Source: Pontibacter sp. HSC-14F20
GTDB lineage: Bacteria; Bacteroidota; Bacteroidia; Cytophagales; Hymenobacteraceae
DNA length: 64,000 nucleotides
NCBI RefSeq assembly: GCF_019599265.1
Contig: NZ_JAHZTC010000011.1
Coordinates: 62,001 to 126,000 of the forward strand
Direction: 5' to 3'
In this document: piece after piece, positions 1 through 9,297 of the stretch
Position numbering within the stretch: position 1 is the first letter of the stretch
How the letters are laid out: every line of letters starts with the position of its first letter
Program-made: the position numbers and the translations under genes
The notes under the pieces: model-generated
Database searches by the model: none
Told to the model about the DNA's origin: nothing
What the model saw: only the letters and a program-made list of their open reading frames with translations

Positions 1-2276
1 AGTACAAGTTGTCTGGCACCGTGAGAGGGGCTTGGGGAGAAAGACTTGAGGGGGCTTTTTTAGTGATTAAGCCAGGTGATAAAGGTGTGGTTACAGATAA
101 GCAGGGACGCTTTTCGTTGCTGCTGGAGAAAGGTAGTTACGAAATTACCTGCCAGTATATCGGGATGGCACCGCTCCGCGAAACAGTTACCGTAGCCGGT
201 GATAAGGAGATCGAGTTAACGCTGGTGCGTGTCAACTTCAAACTGAAAGAGGTAGAGATCACAAGCAGGCCTGTCACAGATATTAACAGCACTCAGATGG
301 GCAGTTCGTTCATCGATCAGAAGATGCTGACACGTATGCCGAAGCTACTGGGAGAAGCTGACGTGATGCGAAGTGTTTCTGCGTTGCCCGGAGTTGTAAA
401 TGCAGGAGAGGGAACATCGGGCTTTTTCGTACGTGGTGGCAGTGCCGACCAGAACCTTGTGCTGATGGACGATGCCCCTCTGTTTAATGCCAACCATTTG
501 TTCGGCTTCTACTCTGTCTACAATCCAGATATTCTTAAGAGTTATGAACTGCATCGAAGCGGTATATCTGCCAGGTATGGAGGCAGAATTTCTTCTATTC
601 TGGATGTAAGCCTTCGGGATGGGAACGAGGAAAAAATGAAGTATGAGATCGGCCTGTCCCCCATTTCGGGGAAGTTTAGTATGGATGGGCCGCTATCTGA
701 TAAACTCACATTTCTGGTTGCTTTTAGAGGGGCGTTTCCAAGCTACATTATGAAGCTCTTCCCCAACCGGAATATCAAGAACAGCTCCGGTCATTTCTAT
801 GATGGCAACCTGAAATTTAAGTACAAACTGAACGCAAAGAATACTGTCAGTTTCTCTGGATACCATAGCGCGGACGGTTTCAAGTTTCCGAATGATACGA
901 CTTACCAGTGGAAGAATACGCTGGGAACACTTAAGTGGAGCCACCTTTTCAACAACAACTTTTCAGGTATAGCCACGCTGGTTAAAAGCCACTACTCAAA
1001 CAAAGTCGAAGGCATTTCGATTGGAGAAGAATTTGCGCTTAACTCAGGTATAGACCTGACGCAGGTGAAGCTTGACTTCGGGTATTTCGGGCTCGATAAC
1101 CATGCGCTTGACTTTGGGGCCGATGCAACTTTATACGAGATTCAGCCAGGACAATTAGTGCCATACGGCAGTTCCAGCCTCAACCGGCGGCGCCTGGAAA
1201 GCGATAAAGGATATGAATCATCCGTCTACATTAATGATGAAATGACACTGACTGACAGGCTGTCCATGTCTGTAGGGTTGCGTTTTTCTCGGTTTGCTAA
1301 GATCGGGCCTTCAGATATTTATGTTTATGCAGAAGGGATGCCCAGGAGTGATGTGAATATCATCGACACGCTATCCTATGGTACGGGGAAGGTGGTGCAG
1401 ACTTATTCCGGGCTTGAGCCACGCGCATCTTTTAAGTACTCCTTAAATGGCAATACATCTTTAAAAGCAGGCTATAGCAGAACCAGACAGTACATTCAGC
1501 TTATCTCAAACACCGCCGCCATTACGCCGGTAGATGTCTGGAAGCTCTCGAACAATTACATCGAGCCGCAGGTAGCAGACCAGTTGGCTTTAGGATATTT
1601 CTATACAAGTGATGAAAAGTGGTATGACTTCAGTTGGGAGGTATACTACAAAAAGCTTTATAACCAGATCGATTACAAAGATGGCGCAACGCTACTCCTG
1701 AACCCCACACTTGAGTCGGATCTGTTATTCGGAGACGGAAACGCCTACGGTTCTGAATGGATGTTAAAAAAGAACCAGGGACGACTTACAGGATGGGTCA
1801 GTCTGACTTACTCAAGGTCATTTAGAAAGATAGCAGGTATAACCGAAGCAGAAACCATTAACGATGGAAAAGCTTATCCGTCTAATTATGACAAACCGAT
1901 CAATCTGAACATATTTGCCGATTATCATCTCTGGCCCAAATGGAAAGTGACGGCAAACTTTACTTATACCACCGGCAGACCCGTTACCGTAGCGGATTCC
2001 TGGTATTGGTACCAAGGGCAGATCTTTGCCAACTATTCCGGCCGAAATCAGGAGCGAATGCCTGACTATCACCGCCTGGATGTGTCCTTGAATCGTGAAA
2101 TTATCAAAAGAGGTAAGGCAGAGTATAGTGGCAGCTTTTCTGTTTACAACCTGTATGGCAGGAAAAATGCTTACTCTATGCTCTACCAGCACTACTATGG
2201 AGAAGCGCCGGGGGCGTATAAACTAGCCGTTATCGGGGCTCCTATACCTTCAATTAATTTTAATGTGAAATTTTAA
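1..2276 (+). CDS. TonB-dependent receptor with carboxypeptidase-regulatory-like domain, 5' truncated by the window edge
   Basis: Outer-membrane active transporter that takes up a ligand using TonB/ExbBD energy. The reading frame is open to the left edge and the signal peptide is missing, so the gene starts outside the window; the TTG at 9 is only the first possible start codon. The visible protein begins with a carboxypeptidase-regulatory-like beta-sandwich (about residues 1-80), then a plug domain (about 95-210, with FFVRGGSADQN and LMDDAPLFNANH), then a long beta-barrel ending in the aromatic-ended strand INFNVKF. Its stop overlaps the ATG of the DUF4249 lipoprotein gene by one base, so the two are translationally coupled. 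TonB receptor/DUF4249 pairs are common in Bacteroidota. The substrate cannot be told from sequence. It could draw on the ExbB/ExbD/TonB cluster at 26-30 kb. Confidence 0.9.
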   Translation, partial: YKLSGTVRGAWGERLEGAFLVIKPGDKGVVTDKQGRFSLLLEKGSYEITCQYIGMAPLRETVTVAGDKEIELTLVRVNFKLKEVEITSRPVTDINSTQMGSSFIDQKMLTRMPKLLGEADVMRSVSALPGVVNAGEGTSGFFVRGGSADQNLVLMDDAPLFNANHLFGFYSVYNPDILKSYELHRSGISARYGGRISSILDVSLRDGNEEKMKYEIGLSPISGKFSMDGPLSDKLTFLVAFRGAFPSYIMKLFPNRNIKNSSGHFYDGNLKFKYKLNAKNTVSFSGYHSADGFKFPNDTTYQWKNTLGTLKWSHLFNNNFSGIATLVKSHYSNKVEGISIGEEFALNSGIDLTQVKLDFGYFGLDNHALDFGADATLYEIQPGQLVPYGSSSLNRRRLESDKGYESSVYINDEMTLTDRLSMSVGLRFSRFAKIGPSDIYVYAEGMPRSDVNIIDTLSYGTGKVVQTYSGLEPRASFKYSLNGNTSLKAGYSRTRQYIQLISNTAAITPVDVWKLSNNYIEPQVADQLALGYFYTSDEKWYDFSWEVYYKKLYNQIDYKDGATLLLNPTLESDLLFGDGNAYGSEWMLKKNQGRLTGWVSLTYSRSFRKIAGITEAETINDGKAYPSNYDKPINLNIFADYHLWPKWKVTANFTYTTGRPVTVADSWYWYQGQIFANYSGRNQERMPDYHRLDVSLNREIIKRGKAEYSGSFSVYNLYGRKNAYSMLYQHYYGEAPGAYKLAVIGAPIPSINFNVKF

Positions 2277-3316
2277 TGCGTATGCTAAGAAGGTTGCTGC
2301 CATTTTTTCTCCTGCTACTTTTCACCAGCTGCATCGACCCGGTCGATACGGATCTGAGCACTCAAAGAAAGCACCTGGTGGTAGAAGGTTACTTTACAAA
2401 TGAAGCGAGTTTGAACTTTGTGCGGCTAAGTTATTCTCAGCCACACTCCTCTCCCTACAATGAGTTTGAAGAAAGGGCGATTGTAACTGTAATAAGTAAT
2501 GAAGGGGAGTTGTACCAGTTCTTTTATGATAAGGCAGGGTACTATTATGCATCCACTTTTGGCGAAGCAAAGGGAGTTCCAGGGCGTACTTATACGCTCA
2601 ACATCACAGTAGGCGACCAACTCTACCAATCTGAGTCGGTTGTTATGCGGGAGCCGATAGCAATAGACTCGATCCAGTTTGAGGTTACTGAGCAGACGTT
2701 CGCCTTTCCGGGAGAGCGCGAAAAGCAGTTGCTGCCGGGCTATAATGTATTAGTAGATTACAAGGATCCGGTAGAAGAGAAGAATTTTTTACGATGGTCC
2801 TTTGCTACCCAGTACGAGGTCCGAACTCAGCCACAGGATTACATTCATCCCTTCACAGGACTTCCCGCTCCAAAAGATTGTTGTACGCAATGCTTTCTGG
2901 AAGAAAACCTGGAACAACTCAAAGTGATAGATGACCGCTTGACCAATGGAAAGAATGTCCTTCGTCAAAATGTGCTCTTCATACCTTTCGAGAAATATTT
3001 GGGGGTGAAGAACAAGCTGACGCTATACCAGCATTCGATTAGTGAAGATGCTTACAATTTCTTTCGGATTCTGGAGCAGCAAAAGCTGGCCACAGGTACT
3101 GTGTTTGATCCGCCGCCGGCTGAAGTAAAAGGGAATATAACCAGTGTGAATAATACGAGTGAGCAGGTGATAGGCTTTTTCGATGTGTCCGGGGTCACCT
3201 CAAAACAAGTAACCATCCTGCGCAATGATATTGACTACCCTGTCATCCCGTTCCGTTACCCTGATGATTGCCGGGTAATGAAGAATGCAACCCCGATTAT
3301 ACCTGAAGGCTGGTGA
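2276..3316 (+). CDS. DUF4249 family lipoprotein
   Basis: Predicted lipoprotein of 346 residues. The N-terminus MRMLRRLLPFFLLLLFTSC is a type II signal peptide with the lipidated Cys at 19, followed by IDPVDTDL and the VVEGYFTNE segment typical of DUF4249. The start ATG overlaps the stop of the TonB-dependent receptor by one base. DUF4249 proteins usually sit directly downstream of such receptors and are presumed partners at the outer membrane, but no biochemical role is established. A Cys-rich stretch (DCCTQCF, about residues 201-207) lies in the middle. No terminator was seen in the 69 bases before the convergent methyltransferase gene. Confidence 0.85.
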   Translation: MRMLRRLLPFFLLLLFTSCIDPVDTDLSTQRKHLVVEGYFTNEASLNFVRLSYSQPHSSPYNEFEERAIVTVISNEGELYQFFYDKAGYYYASTFGEAKGVPGRTYTLNITVGDQLYQSESVVMREPIAIDSIQFEVTEQTFAFPGEREKQLLPGYNVLVDYKDPVEEKNFLRWSFATQYEVRTQPQDYIHPFTGLPAPKDCCTQCFLEENLEQLKVIDDRLTNGKNVLRQNVLFIPFEKYLGVKNKLTLYQHSISEDAYNFFRILEQQKLATGTVFDPPPAEVKGNITSVNNTSEQVIGFFDVSGVTSKQVTILRNDIDYPVIPFRYPDDCRVMKNATPIIPEGW

Positions 3317-3385
3317 TGAAAATGCTGTATTTCAGGTATATCTTACCTTAAAAGCAGGTCTTAGTAAGATGTGCCTTCAGGCAAA

Positions 3386-4102
3386 TCACTTATAAATCAG
3401 AAACACAGCCGGTTGCTTGTGAATATCTGGCAGCTTGCCTTTCCACTCGGCAATGGTTTTGGTTTGGATGAGTTCATGCTCAGGCGAGGTGATGTTGGCC
3501 GCAATGCAGAGACGGGTACCTCCGCTGAGGGTTTGCACAAGGTCTTCGAGCAGTTTATTATTGCGGTAGGGTGTCTCCATGAAAATCTGGGTCTGGTCCC
3601 GCTGTAGCATCTCCTTCTCCAGGTTTCGCAGTGCCTGTAGCCGTGGCCCTTTCTCGATAGGCAGATAGCCATGAAAAGCAAAGCGCTGCCCGTTGAAACC
3701 ACTGGCCATCAGGCTGAGCAGAATAGCTGATGGGCCGGCAAAAGGCACTACCCGTATATCTTTCTGATGCGCATACCTGGCCACCTCAGCCCCGGGGTCG
3801 GCTATACCTGGGCACCCTGCTTCCGAAATAATACCAGCGTCTATACCTTGCTCCAGCAGTGGCTTCAGAGAGGCTTGTACCTGTGCTGGTGTGGCATCCT
3901 TATCTACCTGCACAAAATTGAGTTGCTCAATCACCAGTTCCGGACAAATGCTTTTGACAAAGCGGCGGGCGGTGCGCAGATTCTCTACAATGAAATAGTT
4001 TAGGCGATCAACCGTGTCCTTCACTTGTGGCGATATCACCTGATCGGCGGTGTCGTCTGCCAGTACAGTAGGTATAAGGTATAGTGTGCCGGTTTTTTTC
4101 AT
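3386..4102 (-). CDS. SAM-dependent methyltransferase, short RsmI-like (tetrapyrrole methylase fold)
   Basis: 238 residues matching the tetrapyrrole methylase/RsmI superfamily. The N-terminus GTLYLIPTVLAD resembles the RsmI start, the glycine-rich SAM-binding loop SEAGCPGIADPG lies at residues 93-104, and VVPFAGPSAILLSLMASGFNG and FMETPYRN follow. RsmI methylates the 2'-O of C1402 in 16S rRNA, but RsmI is usually about 280 residues and this protein lacks the C-terminal extension, so its target may differ. It is a single gene with no close co-oriented neighbour: the lipoprotein gene converges on it and the hydrolase gene ends 224 bases upstream. I am sure of the fold and not of the substrate. 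Confidence 0.75.
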   Translation of the reverse strand: MKKTGTLYLIPTVLADDTADQVISPQVKDTVDRLNYFIVENLRTARRFVKSICPELVIEQLNFVQVDKDATPAQVQASLKPLLEQGIDAGIISEAGCPGIADPGAEVARYAHQKDIRVVPFAGPSAILLSLMASGFNGQRFAFHGYLPIEKGPRLQALRNLEKEMLQRDQTQIFMETPYRNNKLLEDLVQTLSGGTRLCIAANITSPEHELIQTKTIAEWKGKLPDIHKQPAVFLIYK

Positions 4103-4326
4103 GAGGCTTTTAAGTGTTGAATGGCTGATGGTTGGAAGTTGCGAAGTTATACCTGTGGCTATACCTTAAGCATGAGCCGCAGCTTGTAACCACAGCTTAT
4201 GCACTTGCGATTATTCCGGAAGATTGACTACCAGGTTAGTATGAGTTTACACAACCAGAAACATGCTGGAAAGTCATACTCAATCCTGAAAATCTTTTTT
4301 ACAATCCTAAGAATCCTGATCCGGGC

Positions 4327-5097
4327 TTAGTCAGTATCCAGGAACCTGGTCACCAGATCGTATACCTTGTCAGGTGCTTCTGCGTGCACCCAGTGGCCGG
4401 CTTCAGGTATAGTTTCGACTTCTACGAGCGTAAACAAATGCTCAATAGTGCCATATACATCCTCTGGCAGAATATACCTGGACCTGCCGCCTTTGATGAA
4501 GAGCGTGTTTTTCTTGAAAGGTATATCGGAGGTGATAGGAGCGGCTATCTTATCGTAGTTCTTCTCAATCGCGTCGAGGTTCATGCGCCAGCCAAAGGTG
4601 TTGTCTTCTTTGCGATACAGGTTCTTCATCAGAAAGAGCCTCACATCCTCCTGCGAGATCGTTTTGGCCAGTTGTTTATCCACCTCACCGCGGCTGGTTA
4701 CGCTGCTTATGTCCACCGACTGTAGCGCATCGATGATCTCGTCGTGATGCGGAGGGTAAGCCTTCGGGGCAATATCTACCACAATCAGCTTGGTGAGGCG
4801 GGTCGGGTATTTCAGCGCATAATTCATCGCCACTTTGCCGCCCATAGAATGCCCCATGATGGCTGGCGTAGGTATTTGCAGATCGTCCACCAGGTGTAGC
4901 ACATCTTCGGCCATTGCATCGTAGTCGTGTTCTTCGCTGTGCGGGGAGCGGCCGTGGTTGCGGAGGTCTACCAGAAACACATTGTAGTGCTCCGACAGTC
5001 GCTTGGCCAGGGTTGCCCAGTTATCCAATGTACCGAACAGCCCGTGCAAGATCAGCAGCGGCTGCCCATGGCCCATTTCCTTGTAGTGTAGTTTCAT
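4327..5097 (-). CDS. alpha/beta fold hydrolase (YbfF-like esterase family)
   Basis: 256 residues with a complete alpha/beta hydrolase pattern: oxyanion loop HGLFGTLDNW at residues 19-28, nucleophile elbow GHSMGG with Ser84, and a C-terminal catalytic His in EAGHWVHAEAP. NHGRSPHS after the third strand is typical of YbfF-type esterases. Likely cytosolic, since there is no signal peptide. The gene lies 70 bases downstream of selD in the same direction and may be co-transcribed with pdxJ-mnmH-selD, but nothing links it to selenium chemistry. The natural substrate is unknown; acyl-CoA or short-chain ester hydrolysis is reported for relatives. Confidence 0.85.
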   Translation of the reverse strand: MKLHYKEMGHGQPLLILHGLFGTLDNWATLAKRLSEHYNVFLVDLRNHGRSPHSEEHDYDAMAEDVLHLVDDLQIPTPAIMGHSMGGKVAMNYALKYPTRLTKLIVVDIAPKAYPPHHDEIIDALQSVDISSVTSRGEVDKQLAKTISQEDVRLFLMKNLYRKEDNTFGWRMNLDAIEKNYDKIAAPITSDIPFKKNTLFIKGGRSRYILPEDVYGTIEHLFTLVEVETIPEAGHWVHAEAPDKVYDLVTRFLDTD

Positions 5098-5167
5098 GTT
5101 TTTCAGAGATCAGGGATCAATTATCAGTTACCAATGTAGGCTTACGGAAGCAAGACGCAAACGGTCG

Positions 5168-6220
5168 CTATACCACCCGGATCAGCCTCTCTTCGCCGTC
5201 ACGTTCCCGCAGCACACCTAGCGGCTGGAGTTGCAGACCGTACTTTTCAAACAGCTGCAGCACTTCTTCGCGACCAATCGGGTCTACGGCGACCAGCAGG
5301 CCACCACTGGTTTGTGGGTCGCAGAGCAGGTGCTTCTGGTCTGGGTTGAGCTCGGCTATTTTGTGACCGTAGCTGTCGAAGTTGCGGTGCGTGCCGCCAG
5401 GTATAGCTTTTTGAGCCAAGTATTCCAACGCCTGCGGTATAACCGGCACTCTGTCGAAGTGTATTTCTGCTGTCAGGTTGCTGCCCTCACACATCTCGGA
5501 GAGGTGGCCCAGCAGGCCAAAACCCGTCACGTCAGTCATGGCTTTTACTTGTTGCAACTGCCCCAGGTCTGTGCCGATTTTGTTCAGCTGCATCATCTGC
5601 TGTGGCGCCAGGTGGACGTGCTCGGGCTTGAGGATGGCTTTCTTTTGAGCGGTGGTCAGGATGCCTACGCCGAGCGGCTTGGTCAGGTATAGCTCGCAGC
5701 CGGCGGTGGCAGTGTCGTTTCGTTTCAGGTTCGGGATGTCGAGCATACCGGTCACGGCCAGTCCGAAGATCGGCTCTGGACTGTCGATGCTATGGCCGCC
5801 AGCCAACGGTATACCTGCTTCGTGACAGATACTGCGGCTGCCTTCGATCACGCGCTTGGCAACTTCTGGCGCCAGTTTATCGATAGGCCAACCCAGCACG
5901 GCAATGGCCATCGTAGGTGTGCCGCCCATGGCGTATACATCAGAAATGGCGTTGGCGGAAGCGATGCGTCCGAAGTCATAGGCATCATCCACGATTGGCA
6001 TGAAAAAGTCGGTGGTGCTGATGACAGCGCGGCCATTGCCAATGTCGTAAACGGCGGCATCGTCGCGGGAGCTGTTGCCCACCAGCAGCTTTTCGTTTTC
6101 GGGGTAGTGGATGTCGGTGTGCAGGATCGTGTCGAGCACTTTGGGGGATATCTTGCAGCCGCAGCCAGCGCCGTGGCTGTACTGGGTGAGTTTTATGGCT
6201 TGTGTGTTGGTTTCTTCCAT
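5168..6220 (-). CDS. selD: selenide, water dikinase (selenophosphate synthetase)
   Basis: Makes selenophosphate from selenide and ATP. The N-terminal catalytic segment [13 protein letters not shown] is intact: the active-site position is Cys20 (not selenocysteine) and the essential Lys is Lys23. The glycine-rich ATP-binding segment follows ([19 protein letters not shown]), with [10 protein letters not shown] and the C-terminal [12 protein letters not shown] motif. The length of 350 residues is normal. It lies 4 bases after mnmH, so the two are almost certainly one transcript. With no selA, selB or selC in the window, the visible use of selenophosphate is tRNA 2-selenouridine synthesis by the neighbour. 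Confidence 0.95.
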   Translation of the reverse strand: MEETNTQAIKLTQYSHGAGCGCKISPKVLDTILHTDIHYPENEKLLVGNSSRDDAAVYDIGNGRAVISTTDFFMPIVDDAYDFGRIASANAISDVYAMGGTPTMAIAVLGWPIDKLAPEVAKRVIEGSRSICHEAGIPLAGGHSIDSPEPIFGLAVTGMLDIPNLKRNDTATAGCELYLTKPLGVGILTTAQKKAILKPEHVHLAPQQMMQLNKIGTDLGQLQQVKAMTDVTGFGLLGHLSEMCEGSNLTAEIHFDRVPVIPQALEYLAQKAIPGGTHRNFDSYGHKIAELNPDQKHLLCDPQTSGGLLVAVDPIGREEVLQLFEKYGLQLQPLGVLRERDGEERLIRVV

Positions 6221-6224
6221 GGTA

Positions 6225-7253
6225 TTAAATCAGCTTTTGCTGTTTTGCGAATTCAATCAGGCGCTGGGCGTTTTCTTCCGGGTCCAAAGTTTCCAGAGGC
6301 AGGCGCAGCACACTTTGCTTTTTGGCCAGTTCGTAGGTATAGGCTTTGTCGTAATAGGTCAGGGCAATGTCAACCATCTTCTCCATGTCGCCAGCTGAGA
6401 TGGCTTCAATCGCTTCTTTGGTGGCCAATCCGCCCAGTCGTTTCTTTATTCTCAGAATGGCAGACTCCAGCACAACCCGATCAGTGCGGCAATACTCCTC
6501 AGCGAGCTTCTGTATACGCAGCGATTTCGGAACATCGAGCACAACGGTTGGGGATACCTGCATATGTTGGTAGAGTGGTTTAGGCAACTGTACCTTTCCG
6601 ATGCCGATACTTTCGTCTTCCAGCCAAAACGGTTTTTGATCATCCAGCTCGAGCATGGCCATACCCAGCAGGTTCTCGAAGTGCTCGGTGCTGGGCTGTG
6701 GTTCCATGCCGATGCCCCCGAAAGAAGAGCCTTTGTGACTGGCCAGCCCTTCGAGGTCAATGACTTGTTGACCGTGCTGCTGCAGGTATGGGAGCAGGTC
6801 GGTTTTGCCACTTCCGGTATTGCCGCTGATAATGAGCAGCGGGCGCTCCCGCTCAAACTGCTCGTGCATGTACTGCCGGTAAGCCTTGTAGCCGCCCTGC
6901 AGCAGGTATACCTGAAATCCGGCAAAGTCGAGGAGCCAGGCCATGGCACTGCTGCGCATACCGCCGCGCCAGCAATGCACCAGCACCTCTTTCGTCGGAG
7001 CCAGCTTCTCCGCCTCCTGTACAAACCCTGACATTTTAGGGCCAAACAGGTCGAGCCCGATCAGCACAGCCGGGTCGTGCCCCTGTTGTTTGTAAGCAGT
7101 GCCTACTTTAGCCCGCTCCTCATCCGAAAAAATGGGGAAACTAAGGGCTTGCGGTATACGGCCAATCGCATACTCTTTGGGTGCGCGGGCATCCAGCACT
7201 GGCAATTGCTTCGCTTCTGCCAAAAACTCTTGTATAGTGATGGTTTTGGCCAC
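6225..7253 (-). CDS. mnmH: tRNA 2-selenouridine synthase (MnmH/SelU/YbbB)
   Basis: Replaces sulfur with selenium at the wobble 2-thiouridine of tRNA-Lys/Glu/Gln through a geranylated intermediate. The N-terminal rhodanese domain carries the catalytic Cys94 in [12 protein letters not shown]; the second half is a P-loop domain with GNTGSGKT at residues 144-151. I chose the GTG at 7253 ([10 protein letters not shown]), which leaves one base after the pdxJ stop. An in-frame extension to 7316 exists but would overlap the pdxJ coding end and adds no conserved sequence. About 342 residues, normal for the family. It sits between pdxJ and selD (4 bases to selD), coupling selenophosphate supply and use. 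Confidence 0.93.
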   Translation of the reverse strand: MAKTITIQEFLAEAKQLPVLDARAPKEYAIGRIPQALSFPIFSDEERAKVGTAYKQQGHDPAVLIGLDLFGPKMSGFVQEAEKLAPTKEVLVHCWRGGMRSSAMAWLLDFAGFQVYLLQGGYKAYRQYMHEQFERERPLLIISGNTGSGKTDLLPYLQQHGQQVIDLEGLASHKGSSFGGIGMEPQPSTEHFENLLGMAMLELDDQKPFWLEDESIGIGKVQLPKPLYQHMQVSPTVVLDVPKSLRIQKLAEEYCRTDRVVLESAILRIKKRLGGLATKEAIEAISAGDMEKMVDIALTYYDKAYTYELAKKQSVLRLPLETLDPEENAQRLIEFAKQQKLI

Positions 7254-7254
7254 T

Positions 7255-7968
7255 TTATTTAAGTTGACGCAGGTATAGCTGGATCGTGTTTTCCAGCCCA
7301 AGGTATAGCGCGTCACAAATCAGCGCGTGACCGATGCTCACTTCCAGCAGGCCGGGTAGTGTGTCTTTTAAGTACTTCAGGTTGTCGAGGTCGAGGTCGT
7401 GGCCAGCGTTGAGGCCGATGCCAAACTCCTGTGCTTTTTGCGCCGCCACCAGGTATGAGCGTATCGCTTCTTCAGGGTTGGTTGGGTAGCCTTTGGCATA
7501 GGCTTCGGTGTAGAGTTCTACCCGGTCTGTTCCAACAAAAGAGGCTCCTTCGATCATCCGCACATCCGGGTCCACAAAAATGGAGGTGCGTATACCAAGC
7601 GCTTTCAGCTCACCGATCACATCCGTCAGGAAATCTTTGTGCTGCAGCGTATCCCAGCCGGCGTTGGAGGTGATGGCATCCGGCGCATCGGGCACCAGCG
7701 TGGCCTGGGCTGGTCGCACTTCTTTTACGAGTTTTAAAAAATCGGGCGTTGGGTTGCCTTCAATATTAAACTCAGTGGTCACGACTTCTTTCAGGTCATA
7801 CACATCGCGGTAGCGGATGTGACGCTCGTCGGGGCGCGGGTGCACTGTTATACCTTCGGCCCCGAACCGCTCGCAATCCTTGGCGGCCTGCACTACATTG
7901 GGTCTGTCGCCGCCGCGGGCGTTCCGCAGTGTGGCTATTTTGTTTATATTTACACTGAGTTTGGTCAT
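7255..7968 (-). CDS. pdxJ: pyridoxine 5'-phosphate synthase
   Basis: Condenses 1-deoxyxylulose 5-phosphate with 3-amino-2-oxopropyl phosphate to give pyridoxine 5'-phosphate (the DXP-dependent vitamin B6 route). Motifs seen: [17 protein letters not shown] at the N-terminus, [13 protein letters not shown] with the catalytic His, the segment FNIEGNPT, and [12 protein letters not shown] near the C-terminus with the phosphate-binding region. The start is placed at the ATG at 7968 (MTKLSVNIN), giving 237 residues, the usual length; an upstream in-frame extension of 14 residues is not conserved in character. First gene of the pdxJ-mnmH-selD unit. Other B6 genes are not in the window. Confidence 0.95.
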   Translation of the reverse strand: MTKLSVNINKIATLRNARGGDRPNVVQAAKDCERFGAEGITVHPRPDERHIRYRDVYDLKEVVTTEFNIEGNPTPDFLKLVKEVRPAQATLVPDAPDAITSNAGWDTLQHKDFLTDVIGELKALGIRTSIFVDPDVRMIEGASFVGTDRVELYTEAYAKGYPTNPEEAIRSYLVAAQKAQEFGIGLNAGHDLDLDNLKYLKDTLPGLLEVSIGHALICDALYLGLENTIQLYLRQLK

Positions 7969-8134
7969 GGTATGTATGTTGTAGCCCGCAGGCTGGTGAT
8001 ACGTATGCATACGGAAAGACTAAATTAGTGGAAATTTGCTTAAGATGATAACCTATGGCATTGGCTGTAGTAGTGTATAAAGTATAGGCAGGAAGTCCAT
8101 CACTTGCTGTTAATAATCAATCAACCATAAAACT

Positions 8135-8596
8135 ATGAGTTTAAAACAACGCATTGAAACCGATATAAAGCAGGCGATGCTGGCCAAAGAAAAAGCTCGC
8201 CTGCAAGCGCTGCGCAGCATAAAATCGCTCATATTGCTGGCCGAGACCGAAAAGGGTGGCACCGACGGTATCAGCGAGGACACTGAAATGAAGTTGCTCA
8301 CCAAGGCCGCTAAGCAGCGCCGTGAGTCAGCGGAGATATACGCCAAGCAGCAGCGCCCCGACCTGGAAGAGGTTGAGCTGGCCGAGCTGGCCGTAATAGA
8401 AGAGTATTTGCCAAAGCAGCTAGACGAGGGTGACCTGCGCATTCGCCTGCTGGACATTATTCAGCGTGTGGGCGCAAGCGGCCCTTCAGACCTGGGCAAG
8501 GTGATGGGCGTTGCTTCCCGCGAACTGGCCGGACAGGCCGACGGACGTGCTATTTCCAAAGCCGTAGGGGACTTGCTGAACAATACAGATTTCTAA
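8135..8596 (+). CDS. yqeY: GatB/YqeY domain protein
   Basis: 153 residues covering a complete YqeY protein: N-terminus MSLKQRIETDIKQAMLAKEKARLQALRSIKSLI, a central Lys/Glu-rich helical region, EYLPKQL and the C-terminal ASGPSDLGKVMGV motif. YqeY resembles the tail domain of the GatB amidotransferase subunit and is thought to act in tRNA-dependent amidotransfer or tRNA handling; its exact role is unsettled. It is followed by a strong terminator-like hairpin at 8654-8686, so it is probably its own unit. The 166 bases upstream, between it and pdxJ (divergent), hold no consensus -7 box that I could identify. Confidence 0.9.
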   Translation: MSLKQRIETDIKQAMLAKEKARLQALRSIKSLILLAETEKGGTDGISEDTEMKLLTKAAKQRRESAEIYAKQQRPDLEEVELAELAVIEEYLPKQLDEGDLRIRLLDIIQRVGASGPSDLGKVMGVASRELAGQADGRAISKAVGDLLNNTDF

Positions 8597-8645
8597 GATC
8601 AGGATTTTTGCTGCCTGCATACTAGCGTGCGTGTTGCAATTACAC

Positions 8646-8653
8646 TATATTTG
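8646..8653 (+). promoter_or_regulatory. candidate -7 promoter box TATATTTG for the cvpA-like gene
   Basis: Matches the Bacteroidota -7 consensus TAnnTTTG. No TTTG-like -33 element at the usual 19-21 base distance. It abuts the yqeY terminator hairpin, so a transcript starting here would carry the hairpin at its 5' end. Weak on its own. Confidence 0.3.
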
Positions 8654-8686
8654 AAGGCAGGAGCGACAGGTGTTCGCTTCTGCCTT
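8654..8686 (+). terminator. terminator hairpin after yqeY
   Basis: Stem AAGGCAGGAGCGA pairs with TCGCTTCTGCCTT (one G-T wobble), with a loop of seven bases, followed by TAATGTTTTTA. It sits 58 bases after the yqeY stop. Confidence 0.7.
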
Positions 8687-8701
8687 TAATGTTTTTATCC
8701 T

Positions 8702-9220
8702 GTGAGTACCTTCGATATTTTTCTGGCCATACCTATTCTGTTCGGCGCCTTTATGGGTTTCCGCAAAGGTCTTTTGCTCGAACTTATTTCGCTGTTTGCA
8801 CTTGTGCTGGGCATTCTGCTTGGCCTCAAACTGCTTGATTCCGGTCTGCCCATCATGAAAGAGTACATTGGCGATGCCGGTGGTCTACTGCCTTTTGTCA
8901 CCTTTCTGGTTATTTTCGTGGGCATCATATTAGGCGTAAGAGTGCTGGGTATCCTGCTCAAAAGAGTGATCGATTTCACCCCGTTCGGCTTGTTTGATAA
9001 CATATTGGGCGGCCTGTTGGGCGCCTTGAAATGGACCGTGGCCCTGAGTCTGCTGCTCTACGTTTCGGAGATGGCAGGTATAGCCATCACACCCGAGACA
9101 GCGTCAAGCTCAATGGTATACCCATTCGTCGTAAAAACAACACCCTATGCCCTTGGGGTTATGAGTTACGTGCTGCCGTTTGTAAAGTCGCTGCTGCTTT
9201 CGCTCAAAGAGCATTTTTAG
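8702..9220 (+). CDS. CvpA family membrane protein
   Basis: 172 residues with about four hydrophobic segments (near residues 3-20, 26-45, 60-90 and 105-125), in the order and with the FDIFLAIPILFGAFMGFRKG start typical of CvpA/colicin V production proteins in this phylum. CvpA proteins are inner-membrane proteins involved in envelope homeostasis; the molecular role is poorly defined. The start is the GTG at 8702; no upstream in-frame alternative exists after the terminator. It begins a plus-strand run that continues through the small membrane protein and pabA. Confidence 0.8.
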   Translation: MSTFDIFLAIPILFGAFMGFRKGLLLELISLFALVLGILLGLKLLDSGLPIMKEYIGDAGGLLPFVTFLVIFVGIILGVRVLGILLKRVIDFTPFGLFDNILGGLLGALKWTVALSLLLYVSEMAGIAITPETASSSMVYPFVVKTTPYALGVMSYVLPFVKSLLLSLKEHF

Positions 9221-9297
9221 GGATGATATGGCGGGATTTGATAATAGAGTAATAGCTAACTATTTAAAACCCCAAAGGAACCACCTAAGCCAAAAAT

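Noticed and set aside
5792..6583. 263-residue open frame on the plus strand
   Set aside because: Antisense to selD and mnmH; no recognisable protein.
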